Numbered from the stretch's first letter, positions 1 through 7,219 are shown. The stretch is DNA of 20,215 nt from an uncultured Collinsella sp. (GCA_902497065.1 CABVDH010000030.1:1-20215), one strand, 5' to 3'. Numbers and translations: made by a program. The notes: generated by a model not told the origin, from the sequence alone.

Positions 1-131
1 CACGTCACCTTGTCTCAAATGCGACCCGCTCGCTGTCCGTCCTCTACCTGCGGCGCTGCCTTGCTCCGGATGCGGTATGCTCAACCTGCGGCGCCTTAGA
101 GGTAGTCATTGGGGACGTTCTTAAATGACTA
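1..131. repeat. Probable REP/Y1-transposase-associated repeat debris
   Basis: No convincing coding sequence is present. Bases 103-131 form an 8-base perfect inverted repeat (TAGTCATT / AATGACTA) around the centre GGGGACGTTCTTA. From general knowledge, hairpins containing GGGGACGTTCTT are associated with REP-associated (Y1, IS200-like) transposases, and the opening CACCTTGTCTCAAA may belong to the same kind of repeat, but I could not check this. The 11-mer ACCTGCGGCGC occurs twice (46-56 and 84-94). I infer a solo palindrome or the end of a decayed element. The transposase itself is not in the window. Confidence 0.45.
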
Positions 132-446
132 GGTTGGGTAAATTACTTTTCGAGTTTATTTAATCTGTTTTGTTAGAAATTAAGCTGCCTACCTGCTTAA
201 AGTAATTAACAGCCTTCATCTGCTATTGAAAATATTGCTCGAAAAATCGTCCGAGAAGTCGCGGGGTGATTTTTGATGCGTCGCACGTCAAGTGATTTGG
301 CAAGTTCTTGGTTAGATATTGGTCAGTTTTGGGCAACCTTGCCAAAAGCTTGACGAATGCAGATTTAGACGTCGACGAATGAACATTTCAGGCAGGTTCC
401 AAGCAAAATTCTGGGCTGATTCTCGATAATCGCCTTCAATCGTCCC
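132..446. other. AT-rich intergenic region without a gene
   Basis: This stretch is visibly more AT-rich than the rest of the window and has no open frame with coding character. A small hairpin with one bulged G lies at 327-347 (TTTTGG.. / ..CCAAAA) but has no T-tract, so I do not call it a terminator. In many actinobacteria prfA lies directly upstream of prmC. It is absent here, so either this junction is rearranged or prfA lies further left. Confidence 0.5.
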
Positions 447-473
447 TTGCCAAGCGCTGGCCTCGCGTACAAT
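447..473 (+). promoter_or_regulatory. Putative promoter of prmC
   Basis: A -35-like TTGCCA (447-452) and a -10-like TACAAT (468-473) are separated by 15 bases, which is short but usable. The same GTACAAT -10 appears before the ATP synthase operon. The hexamers lie about 50 bases before the prmC ATG, leaving room for a short leader with an AGGGGAGG ribosome binding site. Confidence 0.4.
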
Positions 474-521
474 CTGCTCCGACATTCGCGCGCCGTCCGG
501 CGCTTAAGAGGGGAGGGCCCC

Positions 522-1772
522 ATGGCAAACGAGATCTGGACCATCAAGCGTTGTCTCGAGTGGACCAAGGAGTACCTGGCCGAGCGCGGCGAGGAGCACC
601 CCCGTCTTTCTGCCGAGTGGCTGCTCTGCGCTGCCACGGGTTTGGCACGCATCGACTTATATATGCGCATGGACGAGACGCTTAACGCGGCCCAACTCGA
701 GACCATGCACGCGGCCGTTGTCCGCCGCGCTAAGGGCGAGCCGCTGCAATACATCACGGGCAGTACGCAGTTTCGCATGATTGACGTCGCGTGCGCCCCC
801 GGTGTGCTCATTCCGCGCCCCGAGACCGAGATGCTCGTCGAGGAAGTCCTCAATTATCTGGATGCCGAGGTGCTGAGCCCCGAGGCTGCTGCCCGTCAGC
901 GTGTTGAGCTGCCTTGGAACGATGAGGTCGAGGAGGCACGCAAGGCCGAGGCCGCGCTGGCAGACGAACGGGCGACCGCCGAGCGCCGTGCCGCTAACCT
1001 GACGGCTGCCGATGAGGCGGCGCTAGGCGGCGACGTACTGGGCAGCCGTGCCTATGCCGAGGAACTGGCCGACCGCGAGGCCGAGGAAGCCGCCGCGCAG
1101 GCAGCAGAAGCCGAAGCCGCGGAAGCCGCCGAGTCCGAGCTCGACGAATACGGCATCGCCATCGAGGGTGCCGGCCAAGAGACGGCTTCGGCTCAGGATG
1201 CCGCTGCGCCTGCCCCAGCCGAGCCCCGCACTGCCCGCGTTCTCGAGGTCGGCTGCGGCACGGGCTGCATTTCGCTCTCCCTTGCCTGGGAGCGCCGCGG
1301 GCACGTTACCTGCACTGCTACCGATATCGAGCCGCGCGCCATCGACCTTGCTACGAAAAACCGCGATGCGCTTGGCCTCACGTCCGACGAGGTCGCCTTC
1401 AGCCTCACAAACCTGGTGAGCTCCATTCCCCGCGAAGAGTGGGGCACCTTTGACGTACTCGTCTCCAACCCGCCCTACATCCCCACCGATGTCATGCGCT
1501 CGCTGCCGCATGAGGTCAAGGACTTTGAGCCCGATCTGGCGCTCGAGGGCGGTGCCGACGGTCTCGATATCTTCCGCCGCCTGCTCAACGCGGCGCCCTA
1601 CATGCTGCGTGCCGGCGGCCTGTTTGCCTGCGAGCTCTACGAGGGCGCGCTCGACGCCGCGGCCGAGCTCTGTCGTCAAGCAGGCCTTTCGGACGTGCGT
1701 ATCGTCCACGACCTCACCGATCGTCCCCGCATCGTTCGAGCCATCGTCACCGAGCCCAAACAGCGTATTTAA
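522..1772 (+). CDS. prmC: Peptide chain release factor N5-glutamine methyltransferase with large insertion
   Basis: PrmC (HemK) methylates the GGQ glutamine of release factors RF1/RF2 using S-adenosylmethionine, in the cytoplasm. The 416-residue product has the N-terminal helical domain (about 1-95, with PLQYITG at 74-80 and IPRPETEMLVE at 97-107), the SAM-binding motif LEVGCGTG (241-248) and the catalytic NPPY (316-319). PrmC is usually about 280 residues. Here residues ~115-236 are an extra Ala/Glu-rich, highly charged segment between the two domains. I chose ATG 522 because AGGGGAGG precedes it; an upstream in-frame TTG at 447 lies in the promoter. All catalytic motifs are intact, so the enzyme is probably active. 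Its close actinobacterial neighbour sua5 is separated from it by the toxin-antitoxin pair. Confidence 0.93.
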   Translation: MANEIWTIKRCLEWTKEYLAERGEEHPRLSAEWLLCAATGLARIDLYMRMDETLNAAQLETMHAAVVRRAKGEPLQYITGSTQFRMIDVACAPGVLIPRPETEMLVEEVLNYLDAEVLSPEAAARQRVELPWNDEVEEARKAEAALADERATAERRAANLTAADEAALGGDVLGSRAYAEELADREAEEAAAQAAEAEAAEAAESELDEYGIAIEGAGQETASAQDAAAPAPAEPRTARVLEVGCGTGCISLSLAWERRGHVTCTATDIEPRAIDLATKNRDALGLTSDEVAFSLTNLVSSIPREEWGTFDVLVSNPPYIPTDVMRSLPHEVKDFEPDLALEGGADGLDIFRRLLNAAPYMLRAGGLFACELYEGALDAAAELCRQAGLSDVRIVHDLTDRPRIVRAIVTEPKQRI

Positions 1773-1805
1773 GCTGAATAAATAGACATTTGCGCAAGTT
1801 TGTCC

Positions 1806-1838
1806 TTGCAATATACCGTAAAACTTCTACTATAGAAG
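1806..1838 (+). promoter_or_regulatory. Promoter and candidate operator of the toxin-antitoxin pair
   Basis: TTGCAA (1806-1811) and TACTAT (1828-1833) are spaced by 16 bases. A perfect 6-base inverted repeat, CTTCTA-cta-TAGAAG (1824-1838), covers the -10 box. This is the position expected for autorepression by a Xre-type antitoxin or toxin-antitoxin complex. The ribosome binding site GAAGGAGAAAGG follows immediately. Binding by the antitoxin is inferred, not shown. Confidence 0.5.
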
Positions 1839-1847
1839 GAGAAAGGT

Positions 1848-2243
1848 ATGTCAAATCAGCTGCATCGGTACCGTATCGTGCTTGATTACATTGAACCTTG
1901 GCTTGATGAGCAGGATGAAGCTACGCTGAAGCAGATTTATGCAGACCTTTTGGTGCTCGAGAAGGAAGGTCCCAGCCTTGGTCGTCCGCTGGTTGACCGC
2001 GTAAAGGGCTCGAAGCTTCATCATTTAAAGGAGCTGAGAGTGACGTCGTGTGGTGGGCAGGTGATTCGCATCCTCTTCGCCTTTGACCCCAAGCGCCAGG
2101 CGGTATTGCTATTGGCGGGTGATAAGTCGCGAGCGGGATCGTCAAGGGCAAAATGGAACGGTTGGTATGCGATCAACATTCCAAGGGCCGAGCAAATATA
2201 CCGTCGCCACGTAAGGAGGCTCGATCGAGATGGAACTGCATGA
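1848..2243 (+). CDS. RelE/HigB-family toxin (Gp49-like)
   Basis: This 131-residue protein is a probable ribosome-associated mRNA interferase of the RelE/HigB superfamily (phage Gp49-like branch), inhibited by the product of the next gene. It shows the family pattern: an N-terminal helical region, L-G-R-P-L-V-D-R-V-K-G-S-K-L-H-H-L-K-E-L-R (about 44-64), the strand VIRILFAFDP (72-81), VLLLAGDKS (86-94), and a C-terminal WYAINIPRAEQIYRRHV stretch (106-122) typical of actinobacterial members. The ATG at 1848 has a strong ribosome binding site (GGAGAAAGG). The toxin-first order is that of higBA, and it overlaps the antitoxin start by 14 bases. Base composition is less GC-rich than the flanking housekeeping genes, consistent with later acquisition. 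Confidence 0.85.
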   Translation: MSNQLHRYRIVLDYIEPWLDEQDEATLKQIYADLLVLEKEGPSLGRPLVDRVKGSKLHHLKELRVTSCGGQVIRILFAFDPKRQAVLLLAGDKSRAGSSRAKWNGWYAINIPRAEQIYRRHVRRLDRDGTA

Positions 2244-2532
2244 GTATATGGAATCTCGCGGGATAACACGCGACTCCATTACCGCCGAGCAGGAGAGGAC
2301 TCGCGATCGTATCGAAGCCTATAAGCTTGCTCAGATTCGCAGGTTAAAAGATCTAACACAGGCGTCGGTCGCCCAGTTGATGGGCGTTTCTCAAAAACGT
2401 GTATCCGAGCTCGAGCGTGGGGAGTTGGGTTCGATGAGGCTCGACACGCTGAGCAGGTACGCAGAGAGCCTCGGCGGAAAACTGGTTGCAAGCATCGAGT
2501 TTCCCGATCGTACCGTTACGCTTGCGCGCTAA
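2230..2532 (+). CDS. Xre-family antitoxin (HigA-like)
   Basis: This 100-residue DNA-binding antitoxin probably neutralises the upstream toxin and represses their shared promoter. A helix-turn-helix spans about residues 44-63 (LTQASVAQLMGVSQKRVSEL), followed by ERGELGSMRLDTLSRYAESLGG. The C-terminal strand KLVASIEF (84-91) is characteristic of antitoxins paired with Gp49-like toxins. The ATG at 2230 lies inside the toxin gene and is preceded by AAGGAGG (2213-2219), so translational coupling is likely. No terminator is visible between its stop codon and sua5, so the pair might read through into the downstream gene. Confidence 0.86.
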   Translation: MELHEYMESRGITRDSITAEQERTRDRIEAYKLAQIRRLKDLTQASVAQLMGVSQKRVSELERGELGSMRLDTLSRYAESLGGKLVASIEFPDRTVTLAR

Positions 2533-2680
2533 AAATCTTCAATTAACCCCCTCACTTTCACCGACTACTAGAGCCGCTCACCAAACCAACATGCGCTCTG
2601 GGCAAATAGGTTGAATGTTTCGTGCGAGAATGCCCCACAGTAAACAAACTTGCACCGGAGCGTAAGGGGCTGGCATACAC
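2533..2680. other. Intergenic gap before sua5
   Basis: No hairpin terminator and no convincing promoter pair was found. A TTGAAT at 2611-2616 has no well-placed -10 partner. The open frames on the opposite strand here are out-of-frame shadows extending from sua5. Confidence 0.4.
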
Positions 2681-3424
2681 ATGCAGACGGTCTATCGGGT
2701 ATACGAGGGAACGCGCGAGCCGCATCGGCTTGCCGTCGAGCGCACGGCCGAGGTGCTCGGCCGCGGCGGCCTGGCCTTGATTCCGACCGAGACCGTCTAC
2801 GGTGTCGCCGTGGCAGTCAACGCCTTCTCGGACGCCGTGCCCCAAGATACAAGCGAATTCCCATCGTGGCCGCGCGATCCGCAGGCTGCCGTCAATGGCG
2901 CCGCAGTTCCTGCGCTCGGCACCGGCTATCGCCGTATCTTCACTCTCAAGCAACGTGAGCTCACGCAAACCGTCGCTTGGCTGGTCGATGGCGTCGAAGC
3001 ACTCGACCGCTATGGCGTGGATATCCCGGAAGATGCCCGCGTACTCGCGCGACGATGCTGGCCGGGAGCCCTGACTATCGTGGTCAAGGCAGCCCCCTAC
3101 GTGCCGACCTTTATGCGCGCTGCCGACGACACCGTGGCCCTGCGCGCTTCGGCCTCTCCCGTGGTCCAAGCGCTCATCCGCGCCTGCGGCAGTCCCCTTG
3201 CCTGCACGAGCGCCAACACGCACGGTGCGCCTTCGCCGGCAAGCTTTGCCGCCGTCGAGGGTCGCATCCTGGAGGGGGTCGATGTTGCCGTCGACGCCGG
3301 TGAGACCCCGTGTCGCGACGCCTCGACCATCGTGTCGTTCCAGCACGGCGGGCTCCAGATCCTGCGCCAAGGCGCACTTCCCGCATCAGAGATCGAGCGG
3401 GTCCTGTCCGACCCGATGCAATAG
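2681..3424 (+). CDS. tsaC: L-threonylcarbamoyladenylate synthase (Sua5/YrdC/TsaC family)
   Basis: The family makes threonylcarbamoyl-AMP from threonine, bicarbonate and ATP, the first step of the t6A37 modification of ANN-decoding tRNAs. The 247-residue product shows LIPTETVYG (33-41), LKQR (89-92) matching the K-x-R core, CWPGALTIV (126-134), CTSANTHG (175-182) and a late D-A-S-T-I-V (213-218). It lacks the C-terminal Sua5 domain, so it is closer to the short TsaC/YrdC form. Residues ~48-82 are an extra segment between the first and second motifs, and the usual ..RP..KPL after the K-x-R is degenerate (ELTQTVAW). The start at ATG 2681 has AAGGGG 11 bases upstream. It probably forms an operon with glpK, 13 bases downstream. 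Confidence 0.85.
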   Translation: MQTVYRVYEGTREPHRLAVERTAEVLGRGGLALIPTETVYGVAVAVNAFSDAVPQDTSEFPSWPRDPQAAVNGAAVPALGTGYRRIFTLKQRELTQTVAWLVDGVEALDRYGVDIPEDARVLARRCWPGALTIVVKAAPYVPTFMRAADDTVALRASASPVVQALIRACGSPLACTSANTHGAPSPASFAAVEGRILEGVDVAVDAGETPCRDASTIVSFQHGGLQILRQGALPASEIERVLSDPMQ

Positions 3425-3437
3425 AAGGGTGTAAGCG

Positions 3438-4979
3438 ATGTCGTTGAATCTGGGCAGCCTGGGCATGGAAGATGCCTCGTTTAACTTTGGCGGTTCCTAC
3501 ATCATGGCGCTCGACTGCGGCACTACCTCGGTACTCGCGGCCATTGTCGACGAATACGGCTGCATCGTTGCCCAGGCGCGTCGTAGCGTCAAAACCAGCT
3601 TCCCGCGCCCCGGCTGGGTGGAGCAGGATCCCACGGAGGTGCTTGCCAGCCAGATCGGCGTGATGATGGAGGTTCAGTTTAAGAGCGGCATCCATTCCGA
3701 TCGCATCGCCGCCATCGGCATCTCCAACCAGCGCGAGACCACGGTGGTCTGGGACCGCGTGAGCGGCCAGCCCATCTATAACGCCATCGTATGGCAGTGC
3801 CGTCGTACCGCGCCGGCGATCGACGCGTTGGTTGAACAGGGTTGCGAGGAGCTGGTGCGCTCCCGCACGGGACTTACGCTTGACCCGTATTTCTCGGCCT
3901 CTAAGGTGCAGTGGATTCTCGACAACGTCGACGGCGCACGCGAGAGCGCGGCGGCGGGCGACCTCATGTTTGGCACCATCGACACCTGGCTCATCTACAA
4001 CCTCACCGGCGGCCAGGTCTTTGCCACCGACTACACCAATGCCAGCCGCACGGCACTCTTTAATATCCATACGCTCGATTGGGACGACGACCTGCTGGCG
4101 CTCTTTGACGTTCCACGTTCCATGATGCCCGAGGTTCGCTGGAGCTCGGGCGACTACGGCCGCGTCGCGAGCGACATCATGACCAACATGCCGCCCATCA
4201 TGGGTGTGGCGGGCGACCAGCAGGCATCGCTGTTCGGTCACTGCTGCTTCTATCCCGGCCAGACCAAAAACACCTATGGCACGGGCTGCTTTATGCTCAT
4301 GAACACCGGCGACGAGATCGTCGAATCCAAGAATGGCCTGGTCTCCACCATCGGTATCGCTGCGGACGGCAAAGTCAGCTATGCGCTCGAGGGCTCTATT
4401 TTTGCCGCCGGCTCAACGATGAACTGGCTTCGCAACAACATGGGCATCATCTCGAGCGTGAGCGAGTCGGCACAACTCGCCGCTTCGATTAGCGACAACG
4501 AGGGCTGCTACTTCGTTCCCGCCTTTGCGGGTTTGGGCGCTCCCTGGTGGGACCCGCATGCCCGCGGTATCGTGTGCGGTCTGACCGGCGCCTCGAGCCG
4601 TGCGACCATCGTACGTGCCGCCTGCGAATCCATGGCATATCAGAGCTACGACGTGCTGCGCGCCATGGAGCAGGACGTGGGGCTTTCGATCGAGCGCCTG
4701 TCTGTCGATGGCGGTGCCTCGCGCAACGAGTTCATCATGCAATTCCAGGCCGACCTGCTGGATATCCCCGTGTTGCAATGCGAGACGGTGGAGACCACGG
4801 CAATCGGTGCCGCGTACTTGGCGGGTCTTGCCGTCGGCTATTGGGAAGACCTGGAGGAGCTGGAGCAAAATGCCCAGATCGTTAGGACCTTCCTTCCCCA
4901 CATGTCCGCCGAGCGCCGCGAGCAAAACCTTGCGGGCTGGCGTGATGCAGTCAGGCGCTCGCTCAGCACCGCACAGTAG
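3438..4979 (+). CDS. glpK: Glycerol kinase
   Basis: This enzyme phosphorylates glycerol with ATP to sn-glycerol-3-phosphate, for catabolism and lipid synthesis. The 513-residue FGGY-family protein has the phosphate loop LDCGTTS (25-31), NQRETTVVWD (97-106; R99 and E100 bind glycerol), VWQCRRT (118-124), DPYFSASK (149-156), the catalytic-base motif GDQQASLFGH (259-268) and NTYGTGCFML (278-287), plus the C-terminal LSVDGGASRNEF. Two residues are atypical: Cys in place of the usual Gln in LDQGTTS and in place of Asp in WQDRRT. The N-terminus is about 20 residues longer than usual. ATG 3438 is preferred because GAAGGG lies nine bases upstream, although ATG 3465 is possible. Its position beside sua5 suggests co-transcription; no glpF or glpD is in the window. 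Confidence 0.93.
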   Translation: MSLNLGSLGMEDASFNFGGSYIMALDCGTTSVLAAIVDEYGCIVAQARRSVKTSFPRPGWVEQDPTEVLASQIGVMMEVQFKSGIHSDRIAAIGISNQRETTVVWDRVSGQPIYNAIVWQCRRTAPAIDALVEQGCEELVRSRTGLTLDPYFSASKVQWILDNVDGARESAAAGDLMFGTIDTWLIYNLTGGQVFATDYTNASRTALFNIHTLDWDDDLLALFDVPRSMMPEVRWSSGDYGRVASDIMTNMPPIMGVAGDQQASLFGHCCFYPGQTKNTYGTGCFMLMNTGDEIVESKNGLVSTIGIAADGKVSYALEGSIFAAGSTMNWLRNNMGIISSVSESAQLAASISDNEGCYFVPAFAGLGAPWWDPHARGIVCGLTGASSRATIVRAACESMAYQSYDVLRAMEQDVGLSIERLSVDGGASRNEFIMQFQADLLDIPVLQCETVETTAIGAAYLAGLAVGYWEDLEELEQNAQIVRTFLPHMSAERREQNLAGWRDAVRRSLSTAQ

Positions 4980-5025
4980 GGCTGCGATGGGCTGCTCGAT
5001 ACAACAAACCGCTAAACTAATGCAT

Positions 5026-5079
5026 GGCGTGCGGCGGCAACATTGCTGCACGCCTTGTCAGCAAGGCCGTTTTGCGGCC
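5026..5079 (+). other. Two stem-loops between glpK and upp
   Basis: GGCGTGC (5026-5032) pairs with GCACGCC (5048-5054), with further pairing inside the loop. A second hairpin, GGCCG / CGGCC (5065-5079), follows, just before the upp ribosome binding site. Neither has a T-tract. They could mark the glpK mRNA 3' end or fold in the upp leader. I see no PyrR-type conserved loop. Confidence 0.4.
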
Positions 5080-5102
5080 GCAACGAAAGGGGCAATCAAT
5101 CC

Positions 5103-5750
5103 ATGACCGTCACCTACGATGCGTCCCGTGTGACGCTTGTCGACCACCCGCTCGTCCAGCACAAGCTGTCGATCCTGCGCGACAAAAACACCGGCACCAA
5201 CCAGTTCCGCCAGCTCGTGCGCGAACTCGCGCTTTTTGACGGCTACGAGGCCATGCGCGACCTGCCCATGGAAGACGTCGAGGTCGAGACCCCCATCACT
5301 ACCGCCACGTTCAAACAGCTTGCCGGCAAGAAACTCGCCATCGTGCCCATCCTGCGTGCGGGCCTTGGCATGGTCGACGGCATCCTCGACCTGGTGCCCT
5401 CCGCTCGCGTGGGCCACATCGGCATGGAGCGCGACGAGGTCACCCACGAGCCGCACGAGTATTACTGCAAGATGCCCAAGGATATCGACCAGCGCATCTG
5501 CCTGGTCGTCGACCCCATGCTCGCCACGGGCGGTTCGGCCGAGATGGCCATTAGCTACCTGCGCGAGCGCGGTGTCAAGGACATCCGCATGCTGTGCATC
5601 GTCGCGGCCCCCGAGGGCCTCAAGTCGCTGACTGAGAAGGATCCTGATGTGCATATCTATACCTGCGCCATCGACGACCATCTCAACGAGGCGGCCTACA
5701 TCGTTCCCGGCCTGGGCGACGCCGGTGACCGCATCTACGGCACGCTCTAG
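5103..5750 (+). CDS. upp: Uracil phosphoribosyltransferase
   Basis: This pyrimidine-salvage enzyme makes UMP from uracil and PRPP. The 215-residue product is the normal size. It contains the LRAGLGMVDG region (84-93), the PRPP loop VVDPMLATGGSA (135-146) and the uracil-binding YIVPGLGDAGDR (199-210). ATG 5103 is chosen because AAAGGGG (5086-5092) precedes it at good distance and the product then begins in the normal family way. An in-frame TTG at 5043 would only add a non-conserved leader lying in stem-loop DNA. It is probably a separate transcript from the ATP synthase genes, because a strong hairpin and a new promoter follow. Confidence 0.95.
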   Translation: MTVTYDASRVTLVDHPLVQHKLSILRDKNTGTNQFRQLVRELALFDGYEAMRDLPMEDVEVETPITTATFKQLAGKKLAIVPILRAGLGMVDGILDLVPSARVGHIGMERDEVTHEPHEYYCKMPKDIDQRICLVVDPMLATGGSAEMAISYLRERGVKDIRMLCIVAAPEGLKSLTEKDPDVHIYTCAIDDHLNEAAYIVPGLGDAGDRIYGTL

Positions 5751-5792
5751 TCGCTGGGCTAAGACGGCCGCGGCTGCAAATACGAAGAAACG

Positions 5793-5827
5793 GTGCGCGC
5801 GGACGAACAAAAGGCGACCGCGCGCAC
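5793..5827 (+). terminator. Strong stem-loop downstream of upp (no T-tract)
   Basis: GTGCGCGCGG (5793-5802) pairs perfectly with CCGCGCGCAC (5818-5827) across a 15-base loop. The sequence after it (TCCTGTTAAC) has no run of T, so this is not a classical intrinsic terminator. It may be a 3'-end stabiliser or a Rho-assisted or non-canonical terminator that isolates upp from the atp promoter. Confidence 0.5.
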
Positions 5828-5942
5828 TCCTGTTAACGGACGTTTTGCCCTGCAGGGTTCGAGAAAAACGTATTACCGTACCTGCGGCATAAAGAAGGTC
5901 TTAAGAAAACGAACAGGTGCGTATTAACCGATGCTTTTTCGG

Positions 5943-5970
5943 TTGTACTTTAGCGATTGGCTCGTACAAT
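5943..5970 (+). promoter_or_regulatory. Promoter of the ATP synthase operon
   Basis: TTGTAC (5943-5948) and TACAAT (5965-5970) are spaced by 16 bases, just upstream of the first small membrane-protein gene. No other promoter-like pair was noticed in the 5828-6031 gap. It would give a leader of about 55 bases before the first start codon. Confidence 0.55.
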
Positions 5971-6031
5971 AGTCACCAATGTTTGGCGGGAACTGTTCTG
6001 TGAAGCGTTAAAAAGGAAAGTGAGGACGCCA

Positions 6032-6343
6032 GTGTTTCAGATAGCCGATCTGCTCGCTATCGTTGCAGGCGCCATCGCGGGCGCAATTGCCTTCCTTCCC
6101 TTTGTCTTTACGCTCAAGCCGGTTCTTGACGATAAGCAGAATGCGGACATGCTCAAGGGTATGGTGAGTCTGGCGGTCTCGGCAATCGCCCTGCTCGTCT
6201 TTACCTTGGTTGTGTTTGTGTTGTTCGGAGAGGCATTTCGCATGTTCCTCCTGGGCGAGGCGATCGGCTTCGTGGCCTTTATGGCCGCCTGCACGGTTCG
6301 CGTCGCCAAGGCGCTGCGAGATCCTCATGAGGTCGAAAGGTAA
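6032..6343 (+). CDS. atpI: Small membrane protein at head of atp operon (AtpI-like)
   Basis: This is a 103-residue hydrophobic protein with about three membrane segments (roughly 6-30, 45-70 and 73-92) and a basic C-terminus. Its place directly before atpB, where actinobacteria usually carry atpI, and its size suggest the ATP synthase protein I role: assisting c-ring assembly or ion supply. Sequence similarity to AtpI is not obvious to me, so the name rests mainly on context. I prefer GTG 6032, which has GTGAGGA (6020-6026) in front; GTG 6020 is an alternative. An in-frame TTG at 5957 lies between the promoter boxes and cannot be the start if that promoter is right. It ends three bases before atpB begins. 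Confidence 0.6.
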   Translation: MFQIADLLAIVAGAIAGAIAFLPFVFTLKPVLDDKQNADMLKGMVSLAVSAIALLVFTLVVFVLFGEAFRMFLLGEAIGFVAFMAACTVRVAKALRDPHEVER

Positions 6344-6346
6344 GTC

Positions 6347-7150
6347 GTGGAAATTTTTGAAAAGCTGCCTGATGAGATTAATCATCTGGTCAGCGAGTTC
6401 AGCTCCACCCCTGTCGTGGGCGATCTGAGCTGCGGCATCACGCAGTACTCGTTTTGGCTGATCGTCTCCACGATCGTGCTCCTGATCGTCCTGGCCGTGT
6501 TCAAGAAGAAGCAGACCCTGGTTCCCAAGGGCTTCTTCGTCAACGGTTTCGAGTACATCATCGAGTACGTCGAGAACGATATCGGCAAGGGCGTCGTGGG
6601 TGAGAACTGGAAGAAGCACTTCCCGTTCCTGTGCTCGCTTTTCCTGTTCATCCTGATCAATAACATGATCGGCCTGATCCCGGGAATGAAGCCCGGCACC
6701 GGCGCAATCGGCTCCACCGCCGCGCTCGCCATCTTCGCCTTCGTGTACTTCATCTACTACGGATGCAAGGCTCACGGCGTGATTGGCTACATCAAGAGCC
6801 TCGCCCCGCAGGGCGTGAGCTTCCCGATGAACGTGCTCGTGTGGGTCGTCGAGCTTTTCTCGACCTTCCTGCGCCTCATCACGCTCGCCGTCCGTCTGTT
6901 CTGCAACATGTTCGCAGGACACGTGGTCATGGGCTCGTTCGCCATCATGGCGAGCATGTTCATGCAGCCGCTGCTTCAGCAGGTTTCCGCGGCCCACGCC
7001 GTCGGCGCCCTGCCTTCGCTGGCCTGGCTTGCCATCCTCATCCTGATCTATGCGATCGAGCTTGTGGTCGGCGCCATCCAGGCTTACGTCTTCACGGTCC
7101 TTACCGCCGTGTATGTCTCCGAGGCAGAGGAGGTCGCGGAGGAGGAGTAG
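6347..7150 (+). CDS. atpB: F1Fo ATP synthase subunit a
   Basis: Subunit a is the membrane stator that forms the two ion half-channels against the c-ring. The 267-residue protein has five to six membrane segments. It carries the essential arginine R183 in LAVRLFCNMFAGH (180-192) and the conserved glutamine Q245 in AIQAYVFTVLT (243-253). The GTG start at 6347 has AAAGG (6336-6340) ahead of it and begins three bases after the previous stop. The C-terminus ends in an acidic tail (EAEEVAEEE). A 124-base gap to atpE contains a hairpin (7192-7219) and a very strong atpE ribosome binding site, which may help raise c-subunit synthesis. Confidence 0.96.
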   Translation: MEIFEKLPDEINHLVSEFSSTPVVGDLSCGITQYSFWLIVSTIVLLIVLAVFKKKQTLVPKGFFVNGFEYIIEYVENDIGKGVVGENWKKHFPFLCSLFLFILINNMIGLIPGMKPGTGAIGSTAALAIFAFVYFIYYGCKAHGVIGYIKSLAPQGVSFPMNVLVWVVELFSTFLRLITLAVRLFCNMFAGHVVMGSFAIMASMFMQPLLQQVSAAHAVGALPSLAWLAILILIYAIELVVGAIQAYVFTVLTAVYVSEAEEVAEEE

Positions 7151-7191
7151 TCTTCCGTTCGCGCCTTAAAGGTAAGGCAATTCGTTAAACC

Positions 7192-7219
7192 GCCGGTGCC
7201 CGTACCCATGGAGCCCGGC
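7192..7219 (+). other. Stem-loop in the atpB-atpE gap
   Basis: GCCGG (7192-7196) pairs with CCGGC (7215-7219) over an 18-base loop. The hairpin sits in the longest gap inside the atp operon, immediately before the most highly required subunit gene. It could protect or define a processed atpE mRNA end. There is no T-tract, so it is not a terminator. Confidence 0.3.

Noticed and set aside
447..521. Upstream TTG start for prmC
   Set aside because: It falls on the putative -35 box and adds non-conserved residues. ATG 522 has a strong ribosome binding site.
2195..2204. AATATACCGT shared between the toxin gene end and the toxin promoter region (1810-1819)
   Set aside because: A single 10-base direct match without symmetry; plausible by chance and not positioned at a second promoter.
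5026..5102. PyrR-binding attenuator for upp
   Set aside because: Hairpins are present but no recognisable PyrR-binding loop and no terminator/antiterminator pair with a T-run.
5957..6031. TTG start for the AtpI-like gene
   Set aside because: It lies between the -35 and -10 boxes of the operon promoter, so it would not be in the transcript.
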